Assembly (NCBI RefSeq): GCF_017306585.1
Contig: NZ_JAFKIC010000150.1
Span: forward strand, 1-39,190
Length of the DNA: 39,190 bases
Origin: Mesorhizobium sp.
Lineage (GTDB): Bacteria; Pseudomonadota; Alphaproteobacteria; Rhizobiales; Rhizobiaceae
Reading direction: 5' to 3'
Shown here piece after piece: positions 16,147-24,530 of the stretch; positions within the stretch are counted from its first letter, which is position 1, and every line of letters begins with the position of its first letter. The notes under the pieces are model-generated. The model had not been told where the DNA came from. It saw only the letters and a list, made by a program, of their open reading frames with translations, and searched no databases. The translations under genes were made by a program, and so were the position numbers.

Positions 16147-17424
16147 GTGTTTCATGCCGCCAAGGCTGTTCTACAAGCCGACTGCTCCGCAGGGGAGCGC
16201 GGTAAAGCCATTCCATTCGAAGCTGCGGTGGCGAGAGCCGTGGCACTCGCCCAGCCTGTCCGTTACCGGGAACACCTCTCCCTGGCCGTGTCATTGGGAC
16301 GAGTCTGTGCGGTGGCCGTTCAATCTCCGATGGCCCTTCCGCCTTTCGACAATTCCGCCATGGACGGGTTTGCCGTGCGTACGGCGGATTTCGATGGCGA
16401 CGGTCCCTGGACGTTCCGAGTGGCCGGCCGGGTTGTCGCCGGCGACGTGCGCGCGCATGACCAGCTGGACCCGCGAACGGCGCTGCGGATCTTTACCGGG
16501 GCTCCCGTTCCTCCGGGCTTTGACGCGGTGGTCATGCAAGAGCACTGCGAACTTACTGGTGACAACGTGACGGTGTTTGAGCGCCCTCGTGCGAGCCGAC
16601 ACATTCGCCGGGCCGGCGAGGACGTCAGCGTTGAATCCGAGCTTGTGAGGCGCGGCAAGGCTCTGTCTGCACGAGACTTGACGTTGCTGGCCGCCGTAGG
16701 AATAGCTGACGTCGAGGTGCTTCGAAAGGTGCGCGTGGGACTGCTGTCGACGGGTTCCGAATTGAAGGAACCCGGCAAACCTCTCGCTCATGGCCAGATC
16801 TATAATTCCAACAGGATCATGCTGCGATCGTTACTGGCTGCCTGCCCTTGGGCCGAAATCGTCGATTTTGGCATGGTGCCGGACAGCCCGGATCTTCTCG
16901 CCGACGTTGTCGCGCGGGCGGTCGCCTCCTGTGACGCGCTGGTGACCACCGGAGGGGTCTCAGCGGGCGAAGAGGATCACATGGTCGCCGCCGCCCTGCA
17001 TCACGGCGCCAGCCTCGAGGTCCTCAAGGTGGCGATGCGACCAGGAAAGCCGGTGAAAGTCGGTAAGATCAAGAACATGCTTTTTGCCGGGTTACCCGGC
17101 AATCCCAATGCGGCGATGGTCACATTCCGACAGATCGTCCTGCCTGCCTTGCGCAAGCTTGCAGGTCTCGCCGAGATCCAGCCACAATGGTTTTCTGCGG
17201 TGGCTGGCTTCACCTGTAAGAAACGACAGGGCCGGACCGAATTTGCGCCTGTCCGCATATCCGGGCGCACCGAAACCGGGGAACCGGTGCTCGAGTTGCT
17301 CGAACGTGGATCCTCTGCCAACTTGATGGCGCTTGCGCTGGCGGATGGCCTTGCCCTCTTGCCGGCTGAAGCTGCCGAGATCACTGACAGCATGCCCCTG
17401 CGCTACGAGCCGTTTGGGAGTTAG
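16147..17424 (+). CDS. moeA: Molybdopterin molybdotransferase MoeA
   Basis: A 425-residue MoeA. PPFDNSAMDGFAVR near residue 60 is the family hallmark, with TGAPVPPGFDAVVMQEH, then STGSELKEPG, TTGGVSAGEEDHM and LPGNPNAAMVTF further on. It inserts molybdate into adenylylated molybdopterin, supplying the cofactor for AioA. The start is a GTG with gggagga six bases before it. As the last gene of the aio operon it provides a dedicated cofactor-insertion step alongside the oxidase, an arrangement common in aio loci. Confidence 0.94.
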   Translation: MFHAAKAVLQADCSAGERGKAIPFEAAVARAVALAQPVRYREHLSLAVSLGRVCAVAVQSPMALPPFDNSAMDGFAVRTADFDGDGPWTFRVAGRVVAGDVRAHDQLDPRTALRIFTGAPVPPGFDAVVMQEHCELTGDNVTVFERPRASRHIRRAGEDVSVESELVRRGKALSARDLTLLAAVGIADVEVLRKVRVGLLSTGSELKEPGKPLAHGQIYNSNRIMLRSLLAACPWAEIVDFGMVPDSPDLLADVVARAVASCDALVTTGGVSAGEEDHMVAAALHHGASLEVLKVAMRPGKPVKVGKIKNMLFAGLPGNPNAAMVTFRQIVLPALRKLAGLAEIQPQWFSAVAGFTCKKRQGRTEFAPVRISGRTETGEPVLELLERGSSANLMALALADGLALLPAEAAEITDSMPLRYEPFGS

Positions 17425-17485
17425 CGCGGCTCCTCACCAGCGCTCGAGCCTTTGACGCCGCAAACCTGATCAACTGACTTGCCTA

Positions 17486-17503
17486 TTGTCATCCGGCTGT
17501 CAT
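17486..17503 (+). promoter_or_regulatory. Pho-box-like direct repeat before arsR
   Basis: ttgtcat, four bases, ctgtcat: two 7-base repeats spaced 11 bases start to start, as in the PhoB binding consensus (CTGTCAT-N4-CTGTCAT), with one mismatch. The arsR ATG is 42 bases downstream and AT-rich sequence that could hold a -10 lies between. Phosphate control of arsenic genes is reported in Agrobacterium, so PhoB regulation of this operon is plausible. Confidence 0.7.
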
Positions 17504-17544
17504 ATGTTGGAGTTACCTACCCTTAATTCCGGATTTATAGATAC

Positions 17545-17877
17545 ATGGATAAAAAGTTAGCTCTCCTCGCTTTGGCGGCGCTCGGCCAGGACACCCGGCT
17601 CGAGGTCTTCCGCCTGCTCGTTCAAGCGGGCGCCGAGGGCGTGCCCGCCGGCGAGATCGCTTCGCGCCTTGATACCGTGCAGAACACGATGTCGGCGCAT
17701 CTGAAGGTTCTTGACCACGCTGGCCTGGTCCGCGCCGAGCGCGACGGCCGTACCATCCGCTACGTCGCCGACATGACCGGGTTCCGCGACCTGCTCGCCT
17801 ATCTCATGGAAGATTGCTGCAACGGGGCTCCGGAACTCTGTCAGCCCGTGATCCAGGCGGTGACCTGTAAATGCTAG
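17545..17877 (+). CDS. arsR: ArsR family arsenic-responsive repressor
   Basis: A 110-residue winged-helix protein. The DNA-recognition helix region reads EIASRLDTVQNTMSAHLKVLDHAGL, then the wing ERDGRTIRYVA. It lacks the ELCVCDL metal site of the E. coli type but has C-terminal cysteines EDCCNGAPELC and a final CKC, so As(III) is probably bound by the C-terminal vicinal pair, as in other alphaproteobacterial ArsR proteins. It heads the arsR-arsC-aqpS-arsC-arsH unit (gap of 16 bases to arsC). No clear Shine-Dalgarno sequence precedes its ATG. Confidence 0.92.
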   Translation: MDKKLALLALAALGQDTRLEVFRLLVQAGAEGVPAGEIASRLDTVQNTMSAHLKVLDHAGLVRAERDGRTIRYVADMTGFRDLLAYLMEDCCNGAPELCQPVIQAVTCKC

Positions 17878-17893
17878 AAGGGAGGCTTACGCC

Positions 17894-18400
17894 ATGAGCG
17901 AGCCATATAACGTTCTTTTCCTCTGCACCGGCAACTCGGCCCGGTCAATCATCGCGGAAGCGATCCTGAACCGTGTCGGTGCCGGCAAGTTCAAGGCCTA
18001 TTCGGCCGGGTCGCACCCCAAGGGGGAGGTCAACCCAAAAACACTCCAGCTTCTGAAGAACTTGAATTACGACACGTCCTTTGCTCGCTCGAAAGACTGG
18101 GAAGAATTCGCGGTTTCCGGCGCGCCGCAAATGGATTTCGTCTTCACCGTCTGCGACAACGCCGCCAATGAATCATGCCCGGTCTGGCCGGGACAGCCGA
18201 TGACGGCCCATTGGGGCGTGCCTGATCCGGCTGACGTGGAAGGCACCGACGCCGAAAAGCACCTGGCCTTCGCCGAGGCCTATCGCATGCTCAACAACCG
18301 CATTTCGATCTTTATCAGCCTGCCCATGAACGTGGTTGACAAGCTGGCGCTGCAGAAGCGGCTCGATGAAATCGGTCGCAACCTTCCGAAGGTTGGTTAG
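17894..18400 (+). CDS. arsC: Arsenate reductase, thioredoxin-coupled (LMW-PTP fold)
   Basis: 168 residues with VLFLCTGNSARS at the N-terminus: the C-x5-R phosphatase loop with nucleophile Cys11 and Arg17. Cys87 and Cys95 (CDNAANESC) form the second, shuttle pair seen in thioredoxin-linked ArsC. VPDPADVEG carries the conserved acid. It reduces As(V) to As(III) in the cytoplasm. The ribosome-binding sequence gggagg precedes the ATG. It is unrelated in fold to the second arsC in the same operon, which uses glutaredoxin and glutathione. Confidence 0.94.
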   Translation: MSEPYNVLFLCTGNSARSIIAEAILNRVGAGKFKAYSAGSHPKGEVNPKTLQLLKNLNYDTSFARSKDWEEFAVSGAPQMDFVFTVCDNAANESCPVWPGQPMTAHWGVPDPADVEGTDAEKHLAFAEAYRMLNNRISIFISLPMNVVDKLALQKRLDEIGRNLPKVG

Positions 18401-18405
18401 GCGCC

Positions 18406-19092
18406 ATGGTCGACCTTTCCCGTCGCATCGTCGCAGAGGCTCTCGGCACGGCGATGCTTGTCGCGACTGTGGTCGGTTCTGGCATCATGGCCGACCACCT
18501 GACGCACGATACCGCGCTGGCGCTGCTGGGGAACACCATTCCTACAGGCGCCATCCTGGTGGTGCTGATCACGATCCTCGGACCGATCTCCGGGGCTCAC
18601 TTCAATCCAGCGGTGACGCTGGTCTTCGCTTTGCGGCGGGAGATCGAAACACATACGGCGGTGGCATATGTCCTGGCACAAATAGTCGGCGGCATTGCCG
18701 GCACGCTCCTGGCGCACGCCATGTTCGAATTGCCGGTGCTGCAGGTATCCCAACACGTGCGGACCGGCAATGGCCAATGGGTCGCTGAAATTGTCGCCAC
18801 CTTTGGCCTAGTCTTCACCATTCTTGCCGGCTTGCGCGCCCGCCCGGACTCGATCCCATGGCTGGTCGGGCTGTACATCACCGCCGCCTACTGGTTCACC
18901 GCCTCAACCTCCTTCGCCAACCCGGCCGTCGCGATTGCCCGTGCGTTGTCCAACACCTTTGCCGGGATCCGTCCAACGGACCTGCCCGGGTTCATCGTCG
19001 CCGAATTATTGGGAGCAATCATCGCCACGGCCCTGGCTGGATGGCTGCTCGCCACCCCTAAACCCGTCACGTCCTTGAAAGCAGCAGAATGA
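18406..19092 (+). CDS. aqpS: Aquaglyceroporin AqpS
   Basis: A 228-residue MIP-family channel with six membrane spans. The two pore loops are GAHFNPAVTLV and SFANPAVAIARAL, giving both NPA boxes. Placed between arsenate reductases in a rhizobial ars operon, it corresponds to AqpS of Sinorhizobium, which lets arsenite leave down its gradient after arsenate has been reduced. In an arsenite oxidiser it could equally let arsenite back in, so net direction depends on the gradient kept by periplasmic oxidation. Starts six bases after arsC; its stop overlaps the next arsC by four bases. Confidence 0.94.
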   Translation: MVDLSRRIVAEALGTAMLVATVVGSGIMADHLTHDTALALLGNTIPTGAILVVLITILGPISGAHFNPAVTLVFALRREIETHTAVAYVLAQIVGGIAGTLLAHAMFELPVLQVSQHVRTGNGQWVAEIVATFGLVFTILAGLRARPDSIPWLVGLYITAAYWFTASTSFANPAVAIARALSNTFAGIRPTDLPGFIVAELLGAIIATALAGWLLATPKPVTSLKAAE

Positions 19093-19511
19093 CCGTCACC
19101 ATCTACCACAACCCCGACTGCGGCACCTCGCGCAATACGCTCGCCATGATCCGGCAGTCTGGCGAAAACCCGGAAGTCATCGAGTATCTGAAAAACCCAC
19201 CATCACGGGAAAAGCTCATTGAGCTGATCGCTGCGATGGGCAAGAAGCCCCGCGATTTGCTACGCGAGAAGGGCACGCCCTATGCAGAACTCGGCCTCGG
19301 CGATCCCAAGTGGACCGACGATGAGATCCTTGATTTCATGCTGGCGCATCCGATCCTGATCAACCGGCCGATCGTGGTCACCCCCCGCGGTGTCGTTCTC
19401 GCCCGGCCCTCGGAAGCGGTTCTCGACATCCTGCCCAATCCGCATATCGGCCCCTTCGTCAAAGAGGATGGCGAAGTCGTCGTCGATACTAAGGGCACGC
19501 GCATTGCCTGA
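19089..19511 (+). CDS. arsC: Arsenate reductase, glutaredoxin-coupled
   Basis: A 140-residue Spx/ArsC-fold protein. [16 protein letters not shown] holds catalytic Cys11, and the later [19 protein letters not shown] carries the arginines that bind arsenate in the E. coli-type enzyme. It reduces arsenate with glutathione and glutaredoxin. The gene overlaps the aqpS stop by four bases (ATGA) and its own end overlaps the probable TTG start of arsH, so translation of aqpS, arsC and arsH is coupled. Together with the LMW-PTP-type arsC upstream it gives the operon two independent reduction routes. Confidence 0.94.
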   Translation: MTVTIYHNPDCGTSRNTLAMIRQSGENPEVIEYLKNPPSREKLIELIAAMGKKPRDLLREKGTPYAELGLGDPKWTDDEILDFMLAHPILINRPIVVTPRGVVLARPSEAVLDILPNPHIGPFVKEDGEVVVDTKGTRIA

Positions 19512-20238
19512 ACAGAACCAGGTGGCCGAAGACGCGTTGCCCAACGTCAACGGCGAGCAGTTGCGGCCGATCGACATGCAGGCCTTGCTGGACGCGCCGC
19601 GCTCCATTCACAAGCCCCGCATCCTGATGCTTTACGGATCGCTGCGGGAGCGCTCCTATTCCCGCCTCGTTACCGAGGAAGCGGCCCGCATCCTGCGCCG
19701 ACTTGGTGCCGAGGTGCGCATCTACAGCCCTGCGGGCCTTCCGCTGCCTGATTCAACGACTGCGGATCATCCCAAGGTCCAGGAGCTTCGGGAGCTCTCC
19801 ATCTGGTCGGAAGGTCAGGTCTGGTGCTCGCCAGAGCGCCATGGCTCGATGTCCGGCATCATGAAGGCCCAGATTGACTGGCTGCCGCTGTCCACGGGCG
19901 GCGTCAGGACGACACAGGGCCGCACGCTCGCCGTGATGCAGGTGTCGGGCGGCTCGCAGAGCTTCAACGCGGTCAACCAGCTGCGCATTCTCGGCCGCTG
20001 GATGCGCATGGTCACCATCCCCAACCAGTCGTCGGTGGCCAAGGCCTTCGCCGAGTTCGACGAAGCCGGCCGGATGAAGCCCTCGCCCTACTACCACCGG
20101 ATCGTTGACGTGATGGAGGAGCTGATGAAATTCACGCTCCTTCTGCGCGACCGTTCCGCCTACCTTACGGACCGCTATTCGGAGCGCGTCGAAAGCGCGG
20201 AAGAAGTCGCCAAGCGAGTCAACCAGCGGTCGATCTGA
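19504..20238 (+). CDS. arsH: ArsH NADPH-dependent FMN oxidoreductase
   Basis: A flavodoxin-like protein with [12 protein letters not shown] (FMN phosphate loop), [22 protein letters not shown] and [16 protein letters not shown], all ArsH hallmarks. ArsH oxidises trivalent methyl- or aryl-arsenicals to the less toxic pentavalent forms and can act as a quinone reductase. No ATG fits the start. TTG at 19504 (244 residues) is chosen because aaggg lies eight bases upstream and it overlaps the arsC stop. GTG at 19522 (238 residues) is an alternative that would give the more typical N-terminus AEDALPN. Last gene of the first ars unit. Confidence 0.9.
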   Translation: MPEQNQVAEDALPNVNGEQLRPIDMQALLDAPRSIHKPRILMLYGSLRERSYSRLVTEEAARILRRLGAEVRIYSPAGLPLPDSTTADHPKVQELRELSIWSEGQVWCSPERHGSMSGIMKAQIDWLPLSTGGVRTTQGRTLAVMQVSGGSQSFNAVNQLRILGRWMRMVTIPNQSSVAKAFAEFDEAGRMKPSPYYHRIVDVMEELMKFTLLLRDRSAYLTDRYSERVESAEEVAKRVNQRSI

Positions 20239-20390
20239 GACGCCTTCCTGACGCAGACAGGACGGCGGCCGCGACGCGGCAGGGCGACTATGGGCATCTC
20301 CGACCGAAGGCGTCCATCACCTGCGGTCTGCCGGGGAGTACGGATGGCAACTGAACGTCCCTGCAGTTTCGGCGACCGGGCGAGGCGGCA

Positions 20391-21257
20391 ATGAGACCTT
20401 GGGATGTCGCCTTGGCGACGCTGCCTCCTGCGCTGTGGGCAATCGCCTACACGATCGCCAAGCCTGCCATGCAAACCTTCCCTCCCATGTTCCTGATGGC
20501 GATCATCTACGCGGTCACGGCATTGGCGCTGTATCGGCCATCGGTCGGGCGAAATACCCCGCTGTGGGCGCTGATCGCTGCCGCAACGCTCGGCGGGAGC
20601 CTGCAAAGCGCGCTTATATTCTGCGGCATTTCCCTCGTCCCCTCGACCATGGCGGTCCTGACCGTCCAGTCCCAGGTTCCTTTCGCCGTCCTGGCGGCCT
20701 GGGCGATCGGCCAGGAGCGGATGAACGGTCGCCGGCTCGGCGGGATCGCGCTCTCGCTCGCGGGTGTGGCGCTCGTCGTCGGCATGCCGGCATCGGTAGG
20801 TGAATTCAGGGGCCTGCTCCTGATCGTTCTGGGCACGCTCTGTTGGGGCGTCGCACAAGGGATCATTCGGGCCACGTCAACGGATTCGGGCCGTCAACTC
20901 ATGGGAATGATGTCGGCCATTGCGGCCCCTCAGCTGCTGGCGATGTCATTTCTTCTCGAAACCGGGCAGCGCCAGTCACTGTCCAGTGCAGGCCTCTACG
21001 ACTGGACGGGCGTTGCGGTGCTGGCCCTCGGAGGCTTCGTGGCAGCCTATTCGATTTGGTATGGCCTGCTTCGCCGATATCGCATCGACCAGGTCGCCCC
21101 GTTCGCGCTGTTGATGCCGGTCACCGGCGTCCTCATCGCGTTCCTCTTCCTGAATGAACGCCCATCACCAGCCGTGCTGGCCGGAGGGGCGGTAATCCTG
21201 ATCGGCCTCGGCCTGGTCGTCCGCGCGCCGACCAAAACCGATTTGCAGGCCGCCTAG
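20391..21257 (+). CDS. EamA/DMT family transporter
   Basis: A 288-residue protein with ten hydrophobic segments in two repeated halves of five (one EamA unit ending near 140, the other near 280), starting MRPWDVALATLPPALWAIAYT. Members move amino acids, metabolites or drugs across the inner membrane; the substrate cannot be read from the sequence. It stands 152 bases after arsH and before the second arsR, same strand. No arsenic-specific cysteine motif is seen, so its link to resistance is by position only. Weak ribosome-binding sequence (gaggcgg) upstream. Confidence 0.85.
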   Translation: MRPWDVALATLPPALWAIAYTIAKPAMQTFPPMFLMAIIYAVTALALYRPSVGRNTPLWALIAAATLGGSLQSALIFCGISLVPSTMAVLTVQSQVPFAVLAAWAIGQERMNGRRLGGIALSLAGVALVVGMPASVGEFRGLLLIVLGTLCWGVAQGIIRATSTDSGRQLMGMMSAIAAPQLLAMSFLLETGQRQSLSSAGLYDWTGVAVLALGGFVAAYSIWYGLLRRYRIDQVAPFALLMPVTGVLIAFLFLNERPSPAVLAGGAVILIGLGLVVRAPTKTDLQAA

Positions 21258-21283
21258 GCAGGCAGTTCTATTTCCACATTGTT

Positions 21284-21322
21284 CGAAATTGTCTTGACGG
21301 CATGAGCGGCCGGGGTTATTTC
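21284..21322 (+). promoter_or_regulatory. Promoter and operator of the second arsR unit
   Basis: The -35 box ttgacg (21294-21299), a 17-base spacer and a -10 box tatttc (21317-21322) place the start of transcription at or next to the arsR ATG (21330). A dyad attgttcgaaattg around 21279-21292 overlaps the region upstream of -35 and is a candidate ArsR operator; ttcgaa recurs at about 21667, before the flavoprotein gene. Confidence 0.6.
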
Positions 21323-21329
21323 TATTTCT

Positions 21330-21650
21330 ATGAAACTCGAACAAGCAGCATCGCAACTCGAAGCGCTCGGAAACCCGACCCGCCTCCAGCTTTATCGCAT
21401 CTTGGTTAGGGCAGGGGACGACGGACTTCCGGTCGGCAGTGTCCAAGAGAAACTCGAGATCCCGTCCTCGACGCTTTCGCATCACCTCAAGCGGCTGGTC
21501 GATACGGGACTTGTCACCCAGGAACGTCAGGCGACAACGCTGATCTGCCGCGCCAATTACCCGGGTATGAACGCCTTGATTGGCTATTTGGCTGATGAGT
21601 GCTGTGCCGACGCCAAATGTGCGCCGGCGACCAGCAAAGCCGTCGCCTGA
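21330..21650 (+). CDS. arsR: Second ArsR family repressor
   Basis: A 106-residue winged-helix protein: EALGNPTRLQLYRILV, then the recognition helix region SSTLSHHLKRLVDTGLV. Its C-terminal ECCADAKC holds the vicinal cysteine pair likely to bind As(III). It differs from the first ArsR (about a third identical by eye), so the two units may respond to different ligands or levels. There is no Shine-Dalgarno sequence upstream and the predicted transcription start is at the ATG, so it may be translated from a leaderless mRNA. It heads the arsR-flavoprotein-MFS unit. Confidence 0.9.
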   Translation: MKLEQAASQLEALGNPTRLQLYRILVRAGDDGLPVGSVQEKLEIPSSTLSHHLKRLVDTGLVTQERQATTLICRANYPGMNALIGYLADECCADAKCAPATSKAVA

Positions 21651-21694
21651 TTTTTTTGCCTAAATAATTCGAAGATACTGGAAGGATCGAACAA

Positions 21695-23083
21695 ATGAAC
21701 GACATCGCAGATCTCCCGGTGGCAGTCATCGGCGCAGGCCCTGTGGGCCTCGCCGCCGCAGCTCAACTGATCAGGCGTGGTCTCAAGGTGAAGGTCTACG
21801 AGGCCGGCTCGCAAGCAGGCTCAAATCTCATGGATTGGGGCCATGTGCGTGTCTTCACGCCTTGGCGTTATTGCGTCGATGCGGTCGCCCGCCAGCTGCT
21901 CGAAAGCCATGGTTGGGACATGCCCGAGATCGAGGCATTTCCCACGGCAGATGAGATCGTGGGCCAATATATTGCCCCACTCGCAAAGCTTCCGGAACTG
22001 GCCCCTTCCATCGAAACCAGTGCCCGCGTCCTCGCGGTGTCCCGCTGGGGCGCCGACAAGGTCGTCAGCAAGGGCCGTGACCAGAGGCCCTTCATGCTAA
22101 TGATAAAAACTGCCGACGGCACGCGCAGGGATACGGCCCGCGCTGTCATCGACGCGTCAGGCACATGGCAAACACCGAACCCGCTTGGCGCAGGCGGCTT
22201 GTCCGCTGAAGGCGAAAGCGAGTTAGGCGACCGGATCGCCTACGGCATACCCGATGTCCTCGGTCGGGACCGCCACCTCTATGCAGGCCGCACGACTCTT
22301 GTGGCAGGCGCCGGTCATTCCGCTGCCAATGCTTTGCTGGAACTGGCCAAGCTGTCAGAAAGCGCCCCAGCCACCTCTGCAATCTGGACGACACGCAGCA
22401 CCGACCTGGTGCGGATCTACGGTGGCGGCGATGCTGACGCGTTGCCGGCACGCGGTGAACTCGGCTCCGAAGTAAGGGACCTCGCCGAGAGCGGCCGCGT
22501 TCGGCTTGTTACCGGCTTCGCCACGACAGCCATCCGTGAGGTTGACGGCCGCCTGCTGGTGGACGGGCAAACCAAAGATGGTGTTCTGACCATCGGTCCC
22601 GTCGACAGGATTATCGCGGCCACCGGCCAGCGACCGGACCTCGCACTGACCCGGGAGTTGCGGCTTGATCTGGATCCATGGCTCGAAAGCGTGAAAGCCC
22701 TTGGCCCGCTCATCGATCCCAACGAGCATTCTTGCGGGGATGTGCCCCCGCATGGCCATCGCGAGCTTAGCCATCCGGAACCGGGGTTCTATACGGTCGG
22801 AATCAAGAGCTATGGCCGCGCACCGACATTCCTGCTGCTGACCGGCTACGAACAGGTCCGCTCCGTCGCTGCGGCGATCGCCGGCGACCTGGCCGCTGCC
22901 GATGCCGTGCACCTGGTGCTGCCGGAGACCGGCGTTTGCACGGTGCCGGCGTCGTTCTCCGGGACGTCTACCAAGGGCTGCTGCGGTGGTCCTGCGCCCG
23001 CGGCGGTTGACGCCTGTTGTGTTGCGGATGCCCAAGCGAAGGAGAGTGGTAAAGCTGGCTGCGGCTGCAGCGCTGCAGCATGA
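21695..23083 (+). CDS. FAD/NAD(P)-binding flavoprotein with cysteine-rich tail
   Basis: 462 residues. AVIGAGPVGLAAAAQL is an N-terminal FAD dinucleotide-binding loop and TLVAGAGHSAANALLEL a second, NAD(P)-type loop near 205. The family is related to flavin monooxygenases and thioredoxin-reductase-like proteins, and it often sits in ars operons beside an MFS carrier. The last 45 residues are unusual: STKGCCGG, then DACCVADA, then AGCGCSAAA, i.e. three cysteine pairs, suited to binding As(III) or another soft metal. The substrate is unknown. The start (after ggaagg) lies 44 bases after arsR, and the stop overlaps the MFS start by four bases, so the two products are probably made together. ArsO-like in the broad sense; exact family uncertain. 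Confidence 0.8.
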   Translation: MNDIADLPVAVIGAGPVGLAAAAQLIRRGLKVKVYEAGSQAGSNLMDWGHVRVFTPWRYCVDAVARQLLESHGWDMPEIEAFPTADEIVGQYIAPLAKLPELAPSIETSARVLAVSRWGADKVVSKGRDQRPFMLMIKTADGTRRDTARAVIDASGTWQTPNPLGAGGLSAEGESELGDRIAYGIPDVLGRDRHLYAGRTTLVAGAGHSAANALLELAKLSESAPATSAIWTTRSTDLVRIYGGGDADALPARGELGSEVRDLAESGRVRLVTGFATTAIREVDGRLLVDGQTKDGVLTIGPVDRIIAATGQRPDLALTRELRLDLDPWLESVKALGPLIDPNEHSCGDVPPHGHRELSHPEPGFYTVGIKSYGRAPTFLLLTGYEQVRSVAAAIAGDLAAADAVHLVLPETGVCTVPASFSGTSTKGCCGGPAPAAVDACCVADAQAKESGKAGCGCSAAA

Positions 23084-24330
23084 CCGCATCGCCGCCCTCG
23101 GCCGATGTTGCTGTGCGAAGTCGGCGCACGATTATTACGACGCTTGGCGTGACGCAGATCATGGCGTGGGGATCATCGTACTATCTCCCGGCAGTTATTG
23201 CGCCGGCGGTCGTAGCTGACACGGGCTGGCCTCTGGCCTGGGTAGTAGGGGGCCTGTCTCTCGGATTGCTCACGGCGGGAGTTATCTCGCCGCATGTCGG
23301 ATTTTCGATCGAACGGCATGGTGGCCGCAACGTTCTGGCCTTCAGCGCGGGATGCATCGGGCTTGGCCAGATCGGACTCGCGGTCGCGCCCAATCTGGCC
23401 GCGTATGTCGTCTCGTGGTTAGTTATCGGCCTCGGCATGGGGGCAGGGCTCTACGACGCTGCCTTCGGCACCCTAGGCCGGCTCTACGGCCAGGGGGCGC
23501 GGTCTGCCATTACGACGCTGACCTTGTTCGGGGGCTTTGCGAGCACGATCTGCTGGCCAATCTCGGCTTTCTTGCTGGGAGAGATCGGATGGCGTGGCAC
23601 GTGCCTGGCCTACGCCGCTGTTCAGCTCTGCATGGCCTTACCGCTTTACCTTGTGATCTTGCCTCGCGGCCTGCCTCAACCGGCTGCTAAGGCCGCATCG
23701 GGTGGGGCCGTGACGCCTGCCCTGCAAACTGGCTCCAATCTCCCGATCATGGTCGTGCTTGCCGCCACCCTGACCCTTGCCGCCGTGATCTCTTCGACCC
23801 TGTCGGTGCATCTGTTGACGATCCTGCAGAAGGGCGGCATGACCCTTGCGGCGGCGGTGGGGCTTGGAGCCCTCGTCGGTCCCTCCCAGGTGGCTGCGCG
23901 GACGATCGAGATGGTCATCGCACGCTTTCATCACCCGATTTGGACTAAGTTCGCCTCGGTGACCTTCGTTGCGATTGGCGTTTCGGCGCTCTCGCTCGGC
24001 ATACCGATTATCCCGCTGGCACTCGCTTTCTACGGCGCCGGCATCGGCCTCGAATCGATCGCGCGTGGAACGCTACCGCTCGCGATGTTCGGCTCTAACG
24101 GCTACGCCAAGCTGATGGGTCGCCTTGCCATGCCGAGCCTGATTGCCCAAGCGGCAGCGCCGTCCGTTGGCGCATTGCTGCTGCAACGCTTTGGCGCCTA
24201 CGGCACGCTGGCGACCCTCTCCGGCCTGGCACTGTTCAACGTCGCCTTGGCATGCTCATTAGGATGGCTGGTGTTCACCCGGGGGAATGTCCAGGTGCAG
24301 CCGCAATCAAGTGCGACCGATTTAACATAA
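23080..24330 (+). CDS. arsK: MFS transporter, probable arsenite efflux (ArsK-like)
   Basis: A 416-residue carrier with twelve predicted membrane spans and a central cytoplasmic loop near 200-220. It starts after a short hydrophilic N-terminus with LGVTQIMAWGSSYYLPAVIAPAV, and GAGLYDAAFGTLGRLYG follows in the fourth to fifth span. In Agrobacterium a major-facilitator protein in an ars cluster, ArsK, exports As(III) and Sb(III), and the position here, coupled to an arsR and a flavoprotein, fits. The window shows no ArsB or ACR3 pump, so this may be the main active arsenite exporter. Family MFS is certain; ArsK identity is likely but not proven. Confidence 0.72.
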   Translation: MTASPPSADVAVRSRRTIITTLGVTQIMAWGSSYYLPAVIAPAVVADTGWPLAWVVGGLSLGLLTAGVISPHVGFSIERHGGRNVLAFSAGCIGLGQIGLAVAPNLAAYVVSWLVIGLGMGAGLYDAAFGTLGRLYGQGARSAITTLTLFGGFASTICWPISAFLLGEIGWRGTCLAYAAVQLCMALPLYLVILPRGLPQPAAKAASGGAVTPALQTGSNLPIMVVLAATLTLAAVISSTLSVHLLTILQKGGMTLAAAVGLGALVGPSQVAARTIEMVIARFHHPIWTKFASVTFVAIGVSALSLGIPIIPLALAFYGAGIGLESIARGTLPLAMFGSNGYAKLMGRLAMPSLIAQAAAPSVGALLLQRFGAYGTLATLSGLALFNVALACSLGWLVFTRGNVQVQPQSSATDLT

Positions 24331-24530
24331 CGGATATTATGCGACATTAAGATAATGATATCATTATGCAAAAGCGAGTTCCATAACCTTCGTTTCACAA
24401 TTTTGAAGAGAACTGCCGACTGAGGCGCGGAAGTTTGCTTTGACTTCGCAACTTGAGCCGTTGTGGCTGGCGCATCAAAAATGCGGCCTGCAAGGGTTGG
24501 GCAGGAGACGCTTTGTCGGCGATCGCGTGG
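24331..24530. other. Gene-free junction with AT-rich palindrome
   Basis: These 200 bases between the convergent ends of the arsenic island and virD4 hold no gene. A perfect 16-bp palindrome ataatgatatcattat (24352-24367) stands out in AT-rich sequence unlike both sides. It could be an operator, a recombination site or an island boundary. No target-site duplication matching the other edge (about 7400-7800) was found by eye. Confidence 0.45.
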
